Translations under genes and position numbers: made by a program | NCBI GenBank assembly: GCA_022432975.1 | Contig: CM039508.1 | Span: forward strand, 21,159,213 to 21,223,212 | Length of the DNA: 64,000 nucleotides | Reading direction: 5' to 3' | DNA from: Begonia masoniana | Lineage: Eukaryota; Streptophyta; Magnoliopsida; Cucurbitales; Begoniaceae | Notes under the pieces: generated by a model | Told to the model about the DNA's origin: nothing | Databases searched by the model: none | The model's input: only the letters and a program-made list of their open reading frames with translations | In this document: positions 20,491 through 31,508 of the stretch, one piece after another | Position numbering within the stretch: the first letter of the stretch is position 1 | Layout: each line of letters begins with the position of its first letter

Positions 20491-22714
20491 TCGTGGTCGC
20501 CGGAGTCTCCCTCTTCTCACCCTTGCTCCTCGCGCTCAGCGTCGGGCACTCGACAGACTACACGTTGAGTTTCTCCCCTGTTTCTTGCTTGGTTGTGGTC
20601 GTGGGTCGCTGAGCTCGATTGGGCTCCGATTGCCGGCCGTTTCTGGTTGCTCTCGGTGTCCAATGGCCGAGCTCGGTGCTGGCATGGATTGCCGAGCAAT
20701 GGGGAGCTCGGATTTGGGGAAAAACCGAGGGTTTAGGTTTTGAAGCTCGGGTTTTCGTTGTGGAATTCTGGGTTTTCTTATTAGATTATGTTAATTGGAT
20801 GTTAGGAGGATAGATTAGTGAGGAATTGAGAGAGTTTTGATGAAAAATCGAAAAAGAAAGATTTTGGGTAAAAGGGGCAGTTCGGGTTTTGCCCTTTTTG
20901 ACCTAGTTCCGGTATTGTTTTAAAATTCCTCTTGGTAGATTTAAAATAGGTTATTAGAGGAGTACGTGGCCGCTGGAATCGTCGATTCCGATAACCGACG
21001 CAAAAGTTATGCATGTTTGAGTTTTGGGTCGGTTTTTGCGAACCCAAATTAGTGGCCCATTTAATTAGGTTTTAGTTAGATTAGGCTAGAAATAGTAATT
21101 TGAGATGTTTCACGAAAATAAGAGTTTAGTTATGCCCGAACGAAATGAGTTAGAATTTTTGAAGAAATTGTCTTAGCTCGGGATTTCGTTTAGCTTTGAA
21201 ATGGATGGTTTAGATTAATACTAATGACGTGCTATGAAATGCCTTAGGTAATCCAAGCTCTTCAAGGACGGTGCTCGGCATAACCAGGACACCAGGTAAG
21301 TGGATGTTAGGTTTCCGGCCCTTAAGGCCCTACATCGTGTCAACGCTAGGCTTTCTGTTTGATGATGATTTTTCTGTAGAGGTGAGTGGGGGGCTTCATG
21401 TCTGGTAGCCTAGGATTTAGCTATTAGTTGGTATTTGATAAAGTTTGTCAAACATCATGTATGTCTATGTATGTTGGTGAATTGTTTGAGATCTGTCGGT
21501 AAATTGTGGATGATATGTGGTCCGAATTACCTCATGCTCATTTTATTTAGAAAAAGTAACGAAAATGTTTTAGCATTATTTTTTCACGTTTAAACGGAGA
21601 AACAGACACGATGTAAAAACTGAAAAATGTAAAGTGTCTGAGGGAATGGTTCACCCTTCAATGTAAATTTGTGGAACGTCCAGAAAACTTATGATATCTG
21701 AGGGAAAGGTTCACCCTCAGATAAAGATTTATTTGTGGAACGTCTAGAGATGGAGAAAACTAATCCCGCCCTCACATTGGGTAGATTAGCATGTATGTAC
21801 CTGAAAGAACTGAATATGTAGATGAAAACACAATGAATGAATATGTATGCTAAACGAATGAAATGAATATGAACAGATGAAACAAACGAAATGATTATTA
21901 CGAAGAAACTGTGAACTGCATATGTAGTACAACTTTTTACAATTCATATAGTGCATTCCTTACTAAGCATTGGCTTAAGTATATGTTGCAGGATGTAGGG
22001 GCAGAAGACAGGTACAGTGAGTTTCTGAGCATGCTTGGATCATGGAACGCAGTTGGAGGAGTACTAACCCATGGCGGCAACCCGGCAATATGGTTAGGGC
22101 GATTCCGACGTGGGTAGTAGGTGTCCTGTTGGTTAGTATGGTGGACGTGTCATGTTTTGGGTAGTTTTACCTGTGTTTTGATTAAAAGAGCAGGAAAATG
22201 TTACGTATTGATCGATTGGTTTTGCTAGAAAATGTAACACCAAGTCAATTTTGATGTATATGTAGTGGTATAGATTGGTTTAGAATGATGTATATGTAGT
22301 TTGTAGTAGATTGTTTAAAATGTGACTTCTGTATTTTGAGATATACTGGAACTGTTGGTATTTGAAATGTTGGTTATTTTAAAAACATGTAAGGTACGCC
22401 TCGATTTTAGAGCGATCCATCAGTTTGTGTCTTTGCTTTTTTCCGAAATTGTAGGTTATATAGTGTTTTGTTTTAAATTGATCTTACTTTAAGTGGTTAC
22501 TTGTTTTAAAAATGGTTTAGTCTAGTTTAAATGTTTAAAATTCAGAAATTTTTTACGCTCAAAAATAGGTGGGTCAATTTGTCTAGGTTCAGTTTATTTT
22601 AGATGTCAGTGAAAAAAACAATTTTTTCGAAAACACATGGGCTTAGGTACAGGTGTAATGTTCAATTAAATCAGGTCCTGTGACGGCCCTACGGGGTTTT
22701 GGGTCGTGACGTTA
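20490..22714 (+). mobile_element. Rest of the element K 5' LTR (arm of an inverted repeat)
   Basis: Plus-strand LTR homologous, in reverse, to LTR F (for example GAGCTCGGTGCTGGC at about 20669 against its complement at about 20285; GAGGAGTACGTGGC at about 20958 against its complement at about 20010). Splice signals: acceptor GCCTTAG|GTAATCC at 21247/21248; a 48-nt micro-exon (21248-21295); donor CCAG|GTAAGT at 21295/21296; block TACTAAGCATTGGCTTAAG at about 21960 and acceptor GGATGTAG|GGGC at 21998/21999. A 62-bp unit (CTGAGGGAA-GGTTCACCCT) occurs twice at about 21636-21755. Ends in degraded GGGTCGTGACGTTA near 22714. Confidence 0.65.
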
Positions 22715-22728
22715 TTGATTAAGACACT

Positions 22729-23377
22729 TGGTCACAATCGTTCAGTTTATTACCTAACAATGCCACTCGCCCATGGAAGTGGCTTCGCCGACTGTAAGTT
22801 TTAAGTTTACAGGAATGTCTATAGATTGTGTTATAGTGGTTTTGGTGTTGTCTAACATGTCTAGGTACAAAAAAGCCACGAGTACTTTAAGTGCCCCGAA
22901 TGGATCCCAATAGCCCGTTATATGGACATCTTACGCCCAACATCCCAACAAATAGGGGTGTTTTTTGTTAACATCGAAATGAAAAGGTAAAAATTCGCAG
23001 ACCAGGTGAGAAATTTTTAGCAGCTAGCCCGACAATTCGATGGTCGTCGTCGGTCCTACGAGTGCTGAACCATGGCTTCGTCAGATTGAAGTATGTCTCC
23101 TATGCAGAAAGTGGAGGAGCCACAAAGTGACGTTGCCACATGTATTAGACTAAGGCTCCATCTTTCTCTGGTGGGATACGTGATTGCCGTACGGGATACG
23201 AAGGTTATGGACTGGTGAACAGTTCAAGACAACATTCTATAATAAAGTATTTCATTCGCACTCTACGGGCTAGTAAGAGGTGGAGTTCGCACAATTGCGC
23301 CAAACGGGTCGTGGCTGACTTTGCAAAAGTTGACTCGTTGTCTCGATATGCCGGATATATGATCTAATGAGAGGAGG
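22729..23377 (+). pseudogene. Element K leader and decayed gag
   Basis: A degenerate PBS (TGGTCACAATCG, 22729-22740) and leader phrase (GTTCAGTTTATTACC) parallel element D. A leader intron is predicted from GACT|GTAAGT (22793/22794) to CATGTCTAG|GTAC (22864/22865), 71 nt. Gag survives only as pieces in shifting frames: AEPWLRQIE, FLWWDT, EQFKTTFYNKVFHS, EFAQLRQTG and SLSRYAGYMI, which are the conserved blocks of the other gag genes here in the same order. Stops occur throughout. The assembly gap removes the rest. Confidence 0.75.
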
Positions 23378-23477
23378 NNNNNNNNNNNNNNNNNNNNNNN
23401 NNNNNNNNNNNNNNNNNNNNNNNNNNNNNNNNNNNNNNNNNNNNNNNNNNNNNNNNNNNNNNNNNNNNNNNNNNNNN
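23378..23477. other. Assembly gap of 100 N
   Basis: Exactly 100 N, the usual placeholder for a gap of unknown size. Sequence on the left is Tekay-like gag; on the right is protease/RT of another gypsy family. Continuity across the gap is therefore not shown. Confidence 0.99.
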
Positions 23478-24045
23478 TAAATTTTGTGGTGGCACAGATG
23501 GATGACTTCAATACTATCTTAGAAATGGAATACTTGATGGAGCATAAGGTCATTCCAATCCCCTCAGTGAAATGTTTGGTGATTATAGGAAACAGTCAGA
23601 TAGTTGTCCTAGCAAATCTTGAAACAGTCAAACACCGAAAACATAAAAATGATCCCTGCAGTTCAAGAAAAGGCTGAAACACCAAGATCCCGACCTATAT
23701 CATTGTCTCGTCAATCACAGATGAAAGAAAATGGGAAGTAGTGCCACAAGAGATTATGGATGTCTTGGAAGAGTACAAAGACACTACTATGCTTGAATGT
23801 TTCCTAAAGTCTTTACCTCTATGCCTAAATAGTTTTCGAAGTCTCTACCACTACGCGTGGACATCGATCACATACTACAAAGGCCCCTTACAAAATGATT
23901 TGATAGATTAAAATGAATTACTCGAGGCATGATTCATTAGACTGGAAAAAGTACCATTCATAGCAGTTGTATTGTTCGAGAAGCATGATAACTTACACTT
24001 GTGTATTGATTATTGGGCGCTCAACAAAATTCATTAAGCCTTGTG
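23478..24045 (+). pseudogene. Decayed gypsy protease-to-RT fragment of another family
   Basis: Frame 23486-23677 reads AQMDDFNTILEMEYLMEHKV then IPIPSVKCLVIIGNSQ, the end of the aspartic protease domain of a distinct Ty3/gypsy family (usual form: a DDF-GMEFL-H motif). Broken frames follow with EIMDVLEEYKDT (about 23753-23790), the RT linker, and at about 23990-24040 LHLCVLIDYW/ALNKIH-like RT block 2 phrases. No active site remains. It may belong to a Galadriel- or CRM-like chromovirus; the fragment is too short to decide. Confidence 0.6.
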
Positions 24046-24779
24046 CTCGAATTCAACCAGTAGATGACATGTGGTAAGAGTTTTCAATGTAATGCGGTAA
24101 GCCCATAAAACATCATCTAATTTTTTGGTCCAATTATGATACAAATATCAAAGGATGGAGTCGACTGTAAATCACAAAGTGGTCGATCAAAGTTTAATAA
24201 GTGGGTAAAAGGCTCTCAAGTTTGAACTACTGAGGTCAAGATGTTGACGACCAAAAATATTAGAGGTTCAATTTTTAGGCTATTTTAGGGTAGGAATCAG
24301 TCGACCGGTTGAGGGTTTGGTCAACTAGTTGACAAAAAAAATATTGCTTCATAGAAAATATCAATGCGCAAAAATCCAAAATTTGGTTCACAACCTACAA
24401 GCAATTTTCTTAAAATTATATCAGCATACCATCCAATACTCAAATGAGGATTAAAATAATAATAGAAACCCGTAACCAAGGACGTCTTGGTGAACGTTTT
24501 GGAATGTCAATTTTTGCACTTTCTTCAATGGAAATTGTTCGAGAAGAATCTTCTCTTAAACGAGGAACACTGTACCCACGTCGGTATCCGCTTATGGGGA
24601 AATCTTAATTTTTTTTCTTTTCATAAAAAAAAAAAACTCCCTATCAACATAACCTAATCCTATTCTGATCGTCAAAGTATTAATTAAAACAACATAAAAA
24701 TACTTAAATAAAATAAGGTGCAAGAAATTAAAATCTGTGGGTTGGGCTTGGAGCATGGCACATCATCCTTCTAGAGTTG
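24046..24779. other. No recognisable gene; AT-rich decayed DNA
   Basis: Nothing coding is recognised. The stretch has a perfect 14-bp palindrome, GTCAACTAGTTGAC, at about 24321, beside GTCGACCGGTTGAGG, a motif style also seen in the LTR-like sequence at 57180-57480, so it may be the remnant of a related LTR. Confidence 0.4.
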
Positions 24780-25430
24780 AGAAAAAAATTGTCTTCAAAT
24801 CCAAGCCCTCTTCAAGGGCGTATCAGGTCATAAATAGTATCTCCTTCCTTTTGACTTTTCACAAAAGCATCTGGTTATGATATACTTGGTTAGGATGCAA
24901 AGGAACTATTTATGCTTTAAAGTTCTTGTTACATAAGTGCATGCCCTCATGACTGAAGATTGCTTGGGGAGCGCGCTGAAACAACTGAATATTTTTTTTT
25001 AGAAATTTTAGAACTACTTGAGCATTGTTAACTGGTAGTAGTAGAACTTCAATCCAGTTAGTGACATATTCAACGACCATTGGTTTGTAGACATTTCCAT
25101 ACGCTACACATCAAAAAGCTCCACTTCCAAAATTTAATTTAGGGGCATTTCATCTCTTTTTTAAATGTTACTCGTTCTTCAACATCGATCATATCAAGCA
25201 ACAAAGTGATGTGCATCTTTAAAAATTGTTGGCTAGTAAAAACCACATTCAAGTACTTTAGTAGTTGTTCTACCTCTTCTAAAATGTTCAACGTACTTTA
25301 AAGAATGGCGGTGTCTCAAAATATCCTCTATTTCTTCATTCAGAATGTAATGCCGAATGATCTGATTTGGGTAATGTATAAACAGATATGGCTTGTCCCG
25401 ATGATAGAATCTTACATCATGCAAGGACTT
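24780..25430 (-). pseudogene. Athila-like integrase remnant
   Basis: The minus-strand frame 25233-25424 reads QIIRHYILNEEIEDILRHRH then SLKYVEHFRRGRTTTKVLEC, the zinc-binding N-terminus of an Athila-type integrase. About 24920-25110 gives VEYVTNWIEVLLLPVNNAQV then VLKFLKKNIQ, the core region with the Asp replaced in VEYV, and FSHEGMHLCN in place of the usual catalytic D-x-G-T-H-F block. About 24810-24910 has VPLHPNQVYHNQ, a decayed HPQTNGQ motif. Many stops. Order and strand agree with the RT-RNase H remnant to the right. Confidence 0.7.
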
Positions 25431-26720
25431 TTTTTTATTTTTATGAAAGGTTAGGTCGAGAGGCTAGATTTTGCTGACAATGTAATTTACATAATCAACA
25501 TACCAAGGTAGTCTTTTGTCTTGAATTGTCAACAATTAATCATTTGGGAATGTCTCATTTCTCAATTGCCAACTCTTGCTCGGTGAGTTGCGAAAGATGA
25601 TTGGCTACTTTGTTTTGTGAGCCTTTTCTATCCTAAATTTCCAAATCAAGTTCTTGTAGCAAAAGAATCCATCTTATTAATATAGGCTTTGCGTTCTTTT
25701 TAGATATGAGGTATTTGATTGCATCATATCCTGTGCATACAATCACTTTTGCTCCAATGATGTATGTTCTAAACTTATTAAAGACGTACACAACTCCCAA
25801 TAACTCCTTTTCAGTGGCGATGCAGTTCTACTGTGATTCATTGAATGTTTTGTTCGCATAGTAGATGGTAGGAAATATTTTTCTCTATGCTGCCGCCAAA
25901 CTGCTCTCAGTTTATAGTCGCTTGCATTACAAATAACTTCGAAGGGAAGAGTCCAGTCGGGTGTTACATTTATAAGAGTAGTAACCAAATTCCTTTTCAG
26001 TGCTATAAAAGCTTTCATACAGTTCTTGTCAAAGTTAAATTTTATGTCTCTTTCTAGCAAGTTGTATATAGGTTTTGAGATTTTTAAAAGTCTTTGATAT
26101 AGCTTAAAATCCAACATGTCTTAGAAAACATCCAACACCTTTAATCAAAGTTGGAGGTGGTAGTTTCTCAATTGTCTCAAGTTTTTCTTTATCAACTTTA
26201 ATCCTTGTTTTTGAGATTTTGGTATTCAAATACATTGTACCATTGACATTGTTCATAATTTAATATCAGATTTGTTTTCTCACATCTTTGTAGGACCATT
26301 TTTAGATTTCCTAGGCAGTCATACAAAGATTTTCCAAAGGTTGAGAAGTATTCCATAAAAATCTCGACTATCTGCTTTACTATGTCTGAGAATATCATCA
26401 TCATCCATCTTTAACATGGGGTTAGAGAATACAAAGTCCAAAAGACATTCTCCTAAAAACAAATGTGCGATAAGGACATATGAACATGGTCTTTCATGGT
26501 TTATGGCAATTTGGTTTTAGTTGGAGTAGATCTAAAATGCAGTAAAATTTGTGGCCAGCTAATCTATTTAGGATATGATCAAAGAATGCAAGGGGAAACA
26601 ATTTTTTTGGGTAACCTTGTTGAGCTTCCTGTAGTCCATGCAAATATTTTATTCGACCATGGTCCTTGTTGAAATGGTCTGATGTGCAACGAGATCCTTA
26701 CACTCGTAATCAAGCGTAGA
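25430..26720 (-). pseudogene. Athila-like reverse transcriptase-RNase H remnant
   Basis: Minus-strand frames show RT block 2 (YRKLNKVT-like, about 26600-26640), GYSNYNQIAI-like block 3 (about 26520), and MMMIFSDIVKQIVEIFMEYF then STFGKSLYDCL (26198-26404). The catalytic F-x-D-D has become FMEY, so both aspartates are gone. Frame 25743-26117 has KPIYNLLERDIKFNFDKNCM, TPDWTLPFEVICNASDYKL (RNase H first Asp present) and [14 protein letters not shown]. The PDW-LPFE-DASDY signature is typical of the Athila/Tat branch, which lacks a chromodomain. Older than its neighbours, judging by stop density. Confidence 0.78.
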
Positions 26721-27007
26721 GGTTTTCTAACCTTAATTCACTTGTTTATTTTGGAGGTGTTCATGGAAACAAGAGAATTCAAACTACCCATTTCATCCAT
26801 TGCAATAAATTTTGGAATTCTTCATGATGAAGCTTAAGTGAAAAAACAAGCACAATTTTAAAAGGTTTATTAAACAATCTGACATTGCTAGGTATCAAAT
26901 CCTAGATATGTATTTTGCATACTTGGCGTTCTTAACAATCTCATATAAAAAAATGTCATTAATAAATATTGTACCTAACATCTCAAAGTAATAGGGTGGA
27001 TCAATAA
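26721..27007 (-). other. Probable upstream pol linker of the Athila-like relic
   Basis: Weak minus-strand phrases (FINDIFLYEIVKNAKYAKYI at about 26890-26950) could be the decayed gag-pol linker of the Athila-like element, but I cannot confirm this. The stretch ends where element H inserted. Confidence 0.35.
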
Positions 27008-29388
27008 TGTAACGACCTTTAAACGTAACTCTTGAATCCCCATAGAATATTATTTATTTATTATTTTTTTTTTTAGAAGAGAAGAAAACTTTGGTCAAAA
27101 TCCGTGATGGTTGAAATCGTCGTGAAACTATTTGATAAAACAATATTTAAGTATCAATTAAAATATTAGAAACAATCGGCCGAAGGGACTGAGGGTATAA
27201 AGGTGTAGAATATTTAAATGCCTTAAATTTGAACACATCTACCGCAAAACAGTACCAATTTACATCCACCGCTACACTCCTACCGCCCATCTTCCGAATG
27301 CTTCTACCGAACATATCCACCATTCAACAGTAACCAATTTACCTCCACTGCTACACTCCTACTGCCCATCTTCTGAATGCTTCTACCGAACACATCCACC
27401 GCTCAACAGTAACCAATTTACATCCACCGCTACACTCCTACCGCCCATCTTCCGAATGCTTCTACTGAACACATCCACCGCTCAACAATAACACACAACA
27501 TCTACCACTCAATAGTAACACTCAACATCTACCGATTAACATCTGCCGATAATCGGTTGAAAAATGACACTTCAGTTCTCTACTATCCTAAGTTCTCTAC
27601 TATCCTTCACTTCTCCGGACACAAACACACTACGAACTAACTAAACATCACCATCATTCCTTAACATCTACAACACTCCTGCTCAAATCTACTTACTTCT
27701 TATCCTCTATAGACTTCAAACTTCATTTCTAGAATACTCATATATGTAGGAATATGGACCCAGATGGAATACGCATGGCAAAAGGTTAAAGGACGGAAGA
27801 AAACATTTAGTCTTATAATCCTCTTTAAAAACATAAAAGTACTGAACAAGTCAAATATTTATCATCATTTAAAAAAAAAGTTCTCTTCTACTTATTCTTA
27901 TATATCATTGTCTTATACCATAATAGGCCAGGAGCACCATCCTTTGGTCGAATCACCACTCAGCACAAAATCCACACCATGAGCACCATCCAACAATCGG
28001 ACTTAAGCATTATCTTCAAGAGTGAAGTCCTCACCTGCTGATTCGTCACCTACATCATAAGGTTTAAACTATAAGCCTAATGCTTAGTAAGAAGTGCAAC
28101 ATGTACATGAATGCTCATGGATGCATATTTAATAAAATCATGTTCACATACTTTATTCAGATCGAAGAGTCATGTTTATGTCCTTGTCCTTGTTCTTGTT
28201 CATATCGAGGAAATCATATTCTTGTTCATCGTTTTCATATTAGGGATTAAGGAGGAGTTTGTGCCGAAGGGGGGTAGGCAGTGCGCGTGTACATGGCCCT
28301 TACGGGCAAGAATCATGGTCCATCCCTGGACAGTGACATGGCCAAAACTGCCCCCAACTCTCACTTAATCAGGGTTTCATACATTTCATTTTCTCGTTTC
28401 ATTTATAAGGAGTATGCGTGTAAAACATTTTGTATTTTCGATAAATAAATCATGATGCATGGACATAAACGTGCACAGAACATGAGACCGTTGAAGAAGT
28501 CGTTCACCAGAAAACAAAGCATCCACTATTCCAAACATTGTACTAAAATAGAGAACTACCTAAACATAACCAATCGTCAGAGGCAAATCCGAACCTACTA
28601 CCCTTGTGATGTAGGGCCCTAATGGCCGGAAATCTTAATATACACACTTACTTGGATTCCTTAGCAACAACGTCTTTCCTTCACTTGGAGCCTTTTCCAC
28701 CTAAGACATTTCATGTATTAATGTAAGAAAACAAATCCTAAATAGTCTAAATTCAGGAATGGTAGTTTCCTAACTAAGTATATTTCCTAGAAGTCTAACT
28801 TATTTCATTTCGGCATTGTATCAACCACCTAGTGTGCATAGAAACCCCAGCTAAACAATAATGGAATTCGGGTTAACCCACTACTCGAGCTCCGCCAACG
28901 TTCGTTATTTCTACTCATTATCTACAACAACAAAAAATATTGTGTTATTAACCATTAATACTATGTTACTATAAATTCCTCAGCAAACCCGAATCTCAAG
29001 CTCTAATCTAAAATCAACTCCTAGATAACTAATTAGCAAACACATTGTCCAAATCTTACATCGAGCTTGGAGTATCGGAAAAAATCAGGAGGAAGCTGAT
29101 CGCTGGAGAAAGAACAGAGAAAAGAGCTGAGGGGAGAGAGAGTCGGCTGAAAGAGGAAAGTCGGCTGGTGGAGGTTTTTGTGAGGTTTTAGGATTTCCAT
29201 TTTCTATTTATACACTTAATAAGCTAGGCTTAATTACAAGTTTGCCATCAAACCTAATTTTTATAGAAAGAACTGATTAAACATTGACACCTAAATTTTC
29301 CGCCAAGGAAATATATTTAAACAAAGGTGGCAGTTAATTCTGTTTCCTTAAAAGAAAATTCACCTGTCCGAAGTTATCGGGTGTTACA
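27008..29388 (-). mobile_element. 3' LTR of element H
   Basis: 2381 bp, TGTAACGACC...GGGTGTTACA, following the PPT on the minus strand. Splice signals: donor CTCGAT|GTAAGA at 29060/29059; acceptor GTCTTAG|GTGGAA at 28701/28700; a 49-nt micro-exon (28700-28652); donor CCAA|GTAAGT at 28652/28651 (weakened from CCAG in the partner LTR); acceptor GATGTAG|GTGACG at 28050/28049 with TACTAAGCATTAGGCTTA upstream. TATA-like TATAAATAGAAAATGG on the minus strand at about 29205. No gene inside. Confidence 0.93.
27250..27490. repeat. 79-bp tandem repeat x3 in U5 of the element H LTR
   Basis: CAGTAACCAATTTACATCCA-type starts at about 27250, 27328 and 27407, each followed by GCTACACTCCTACCGCCCAT, CTTCCGAATGCTTCTACCG and CATCCACCGCTC. 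The partner LTR has the same block at about 45620-45870. ACATCTGCCGATAATCGG follows at about 27540, echoing the LTR1 and 61-bp repeat vocabulary. Confidence 0.88.
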
Positions 29389-29400
29389 TCCACCCCTCCT
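29389..29400 (-). other. Polypurine tract (element H)
   Basis: The minus strand reads AGGAGGGGTGGA directly before the 3' LTR start TGTAACACCCG. It is the primer site for plus-strand DNA synthesis and confirms which LTR is 3'. Confidence 0.9.
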
Positions 29401-29429
29401 TAAACAAAATTTTTGTCCTAAAAAATTGA

Positions 29430-30545
29430 TCAGACGAATAACTCTGGATATTTGTCCAACATGTCCTGCTGTCGTTTCCAAGTGGCTTCTTCAATGCCAT
29501 GATTCGTCCATAGAACCTTTACTAGTGGAATTTTCTTATTTTGCAGAACCTTAACCGTTGACTCCAAAATTTGTATTGGTTTCTCTTCATACATTAAGGT
29601 TGGCTGAATTTCGATTTTCGTCAGCACAACAACAAGTGTTGGGTCACGTATGCATTTCCTTAGCATTGACAAATGAAAGACATTGTGAATCCATCCTAGT
29701 GAAGAAGGCAACTGCAATTCATAAGCCGTACTACCAATCCTTGCCAAAATAAGGAATGTTCCAATGAATCGTGGATTAAGCTTTCCTTTCTTACCAAACC
29801 GCATAATTCCCTTGAATGGTGAGATCTTTAAGAAAACCTCATCCCCGACAGTAAACTTGAGTCTCCTCCTTCTCCGATCCGCATAACTCTTCTGTCGGCT
29901 TTGTGCAGTCATCATCCTTTTTCTAATGGTGGCGATCTTGTCCGACATCTGCTGTAAAATCTCAGGGCCTAAGAATTTTGCTTGACCAACTTCATCCCAG
30001 TACAAAGGTGACCTACATTTTCTACCATACAGTGCTTCATAAGGTGCCATACCGGTGGTGGACTGGTAACTATTGTTGTAGGAGAATTCAACCAGAGGCA
30101 GATATTGACTCCATGATTCCTGAAACTCCAGCATGCACGCTCTCAACATATCCTCTAGTATTTGAATGGTTCTTTCTGATTGACCATCTGTTTGTGGGTT
30201 GAATGTGGTGCTGAAAGATAACTTTGTACCTAGCGTGCCTTGTAGACTTTTCCAAAATCGAGAAGTGAATCTGGGATCACGATCGGAGACAATAGATACT
30301 GGGATTCCATGCAACCTGATAATCTCCTGTACGTACAGGTTCGCAAGCTGGTCCATCGTGTAAGTCGTCTTTACAGGTAGGAAGTGAGCTGATTTCATCA
30401 TTTTGTCAACTACAACCCAAATGCTATCGTGGCCTTTAGTCGTCTCTGGCAGTCTAACAACAAAGTCCATGGCAATGTTTTCCCACTTCCATTCAGGGAT
30501 CGGTAAGGGTTGAAGGGTACCTCCTGGTCATTGATGCTCCGCTTT
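29430..30545 (-). pseudogene. Element H integrase core with C-terminal chromodomain
   Basis: Integrase that joins element cDNA to the chromosome; the chromodomain is thought to steer chromoviruses to histone-marked heterochromatin. A single 346-codon frame (29430-30470) carries the core D,D-35-E: D2 (MDFV), D63 (VSDRDPRF) and E99 (GQSERT), with 35 residues between D63 and E99. It continues with SYNNSYQSTTGMAPYEALYG, RKCRSPLYWDEVG, a GPY/F-like module (NPRFIGTFLIL, Pro of GPF changed to Thr), HNVFHLSMLRK and a chromodomain at residues about 288-344 (YEEKPIQILESTVKVL, VKVLWTNHGIEEATWKR, DMLDKYPELF). The stop is natural, at the end of the chromodomain. Upstream, a TGA at about 30533 interrupts EHQ-PGGTLQPLP, so the whole integrase is broken although the core is intact. 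Confidence 0.93.
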
Positions 30546-30795
30546 GACTTGCTGGCATATCAAACACGAATTTTTAGATTTGGCCACCAATAATGTAACT
30601 TTAAGTCCCGATACATCTTGGTGTTTCTAGGATGTACAGAAAAGGGTGACGAGTGCACCTTAGCCAAAATTAATTTACGTAACTCCTCATCACATGGAAC
30701 GTACCATCGATCTCTAAACTTCAAAATTCCATCCTCAGAAAGATTGAACTCAGAGGAAGCGTCCTTCGACTTACTCACTATATTATTCTTTTTTA
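30546..30795 (-). pseudogene. Element H integrase zinc-binding N-terminus
   Basis: Frame 30560-30778 reads EDGILKFRDRWYVPCDEELR, then ILAKVHSSPFSVHPRNTKMY and RDLKLHYWWPNLK: the two His of the HHCC module. The frame is lost near 30565, and the CxxC pair (LICQQVK-like) falls in another frame around 30545-30560. It links RNase H to the integrase core. Confidence 0.85.
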
Positions 30796-31508
30796 TTAAT
30801 CCTTCTGTTGTGCCTCTTTGATCTTCTTCAAAATAGTTGGCCGAATAGATAATGTCGAAAGTAAGACCAATAGTTTTGGAACTATCTCCAACTCAAATTT
30901 CTGAACTTCAACCCTCAAGGTTAATGACATGGCTGACACTGCAAGCTGCATCGTCTTTGATATCCTGCATAATGCGTCGGCAACCTCATTGGACTTACCA
31001 GGGTGGTACCTAATTTCAAAGTCATAGTCCTTTACGAATTCAAGCCAATACCTCTGCCTCATGTTTAGCTCCTTTTGAGTAAAAAGGTACTTCAGGCTTT
31101 TATGGTCTGAAAACACTTCACACTGCTGACCAAACAAATAATGCCTCCAAATTTTCAATGTAAAAACAACAGCGGCTAATTCTAAATCGTGAGTGGGGTA
31201 ATTCTACTCATAACTTTTTAGCTGTCTGGAAGCATACGCTACAACCTTGCCTTCTTGCATTAGGACACACCTCAAACCAACTTTGGATGCGTCACAATAA
31301 ACACTGAATTTTCCTCCTTCAATTGGGAGTGTCAAAAGAGGGGCTGTTGTTAACTTTAGTTTTAATGTCTGAAAACTACACAGGCTCCAGTCCAAGAGTA
31401 CTTGGTGTCCTTCTTTGTTAAACTTGTTAAGGGTTTGACTATCATAGAAAATCCCTTAATAAATTTCCTATAATAACCTGCCAAACAAAGGAAACTACGG
31501 ACCTCGCT
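30796..31508 (-). pseudogene. Element H RNase H and RT tail
   Basis: From high to low coordinate on the minus strand: [19 protein letters not shown] (end of the RT connection, adjoining LTR I), a small frame break near 31400-31430, frame 31204-31395 with [20 protein letters not shown] (first catalytic Asp) and [20 protein letters not shown], a stop at 31204, then frame 30796-31158 with [20 protein letters not shown] (catalytic Asp), [20 protein letters not shown] and NEVADALCR (last Asp; usual ADALSR with Ser to Cys), followed by the linker to integrase. LTR I interrupts at 31509. Confidence 0.9.

Noticed and set aside
20230..20699. 112-codon Ser-rich plus-strand frame and its antisense partner, resembling a plant gene 5' end
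   Set aside because: Falls at the centre of the inverted LTR pair. The CGG/CTC-rich composition resembles leader sequence of the other LTRs, and no homologous domain is visible.
22729..22740. Confident PBS for element K
   Set aside because: TGGTCACAATCG matches the consensus poorly; kept only as degenerate because leader and gag follow in the right order.
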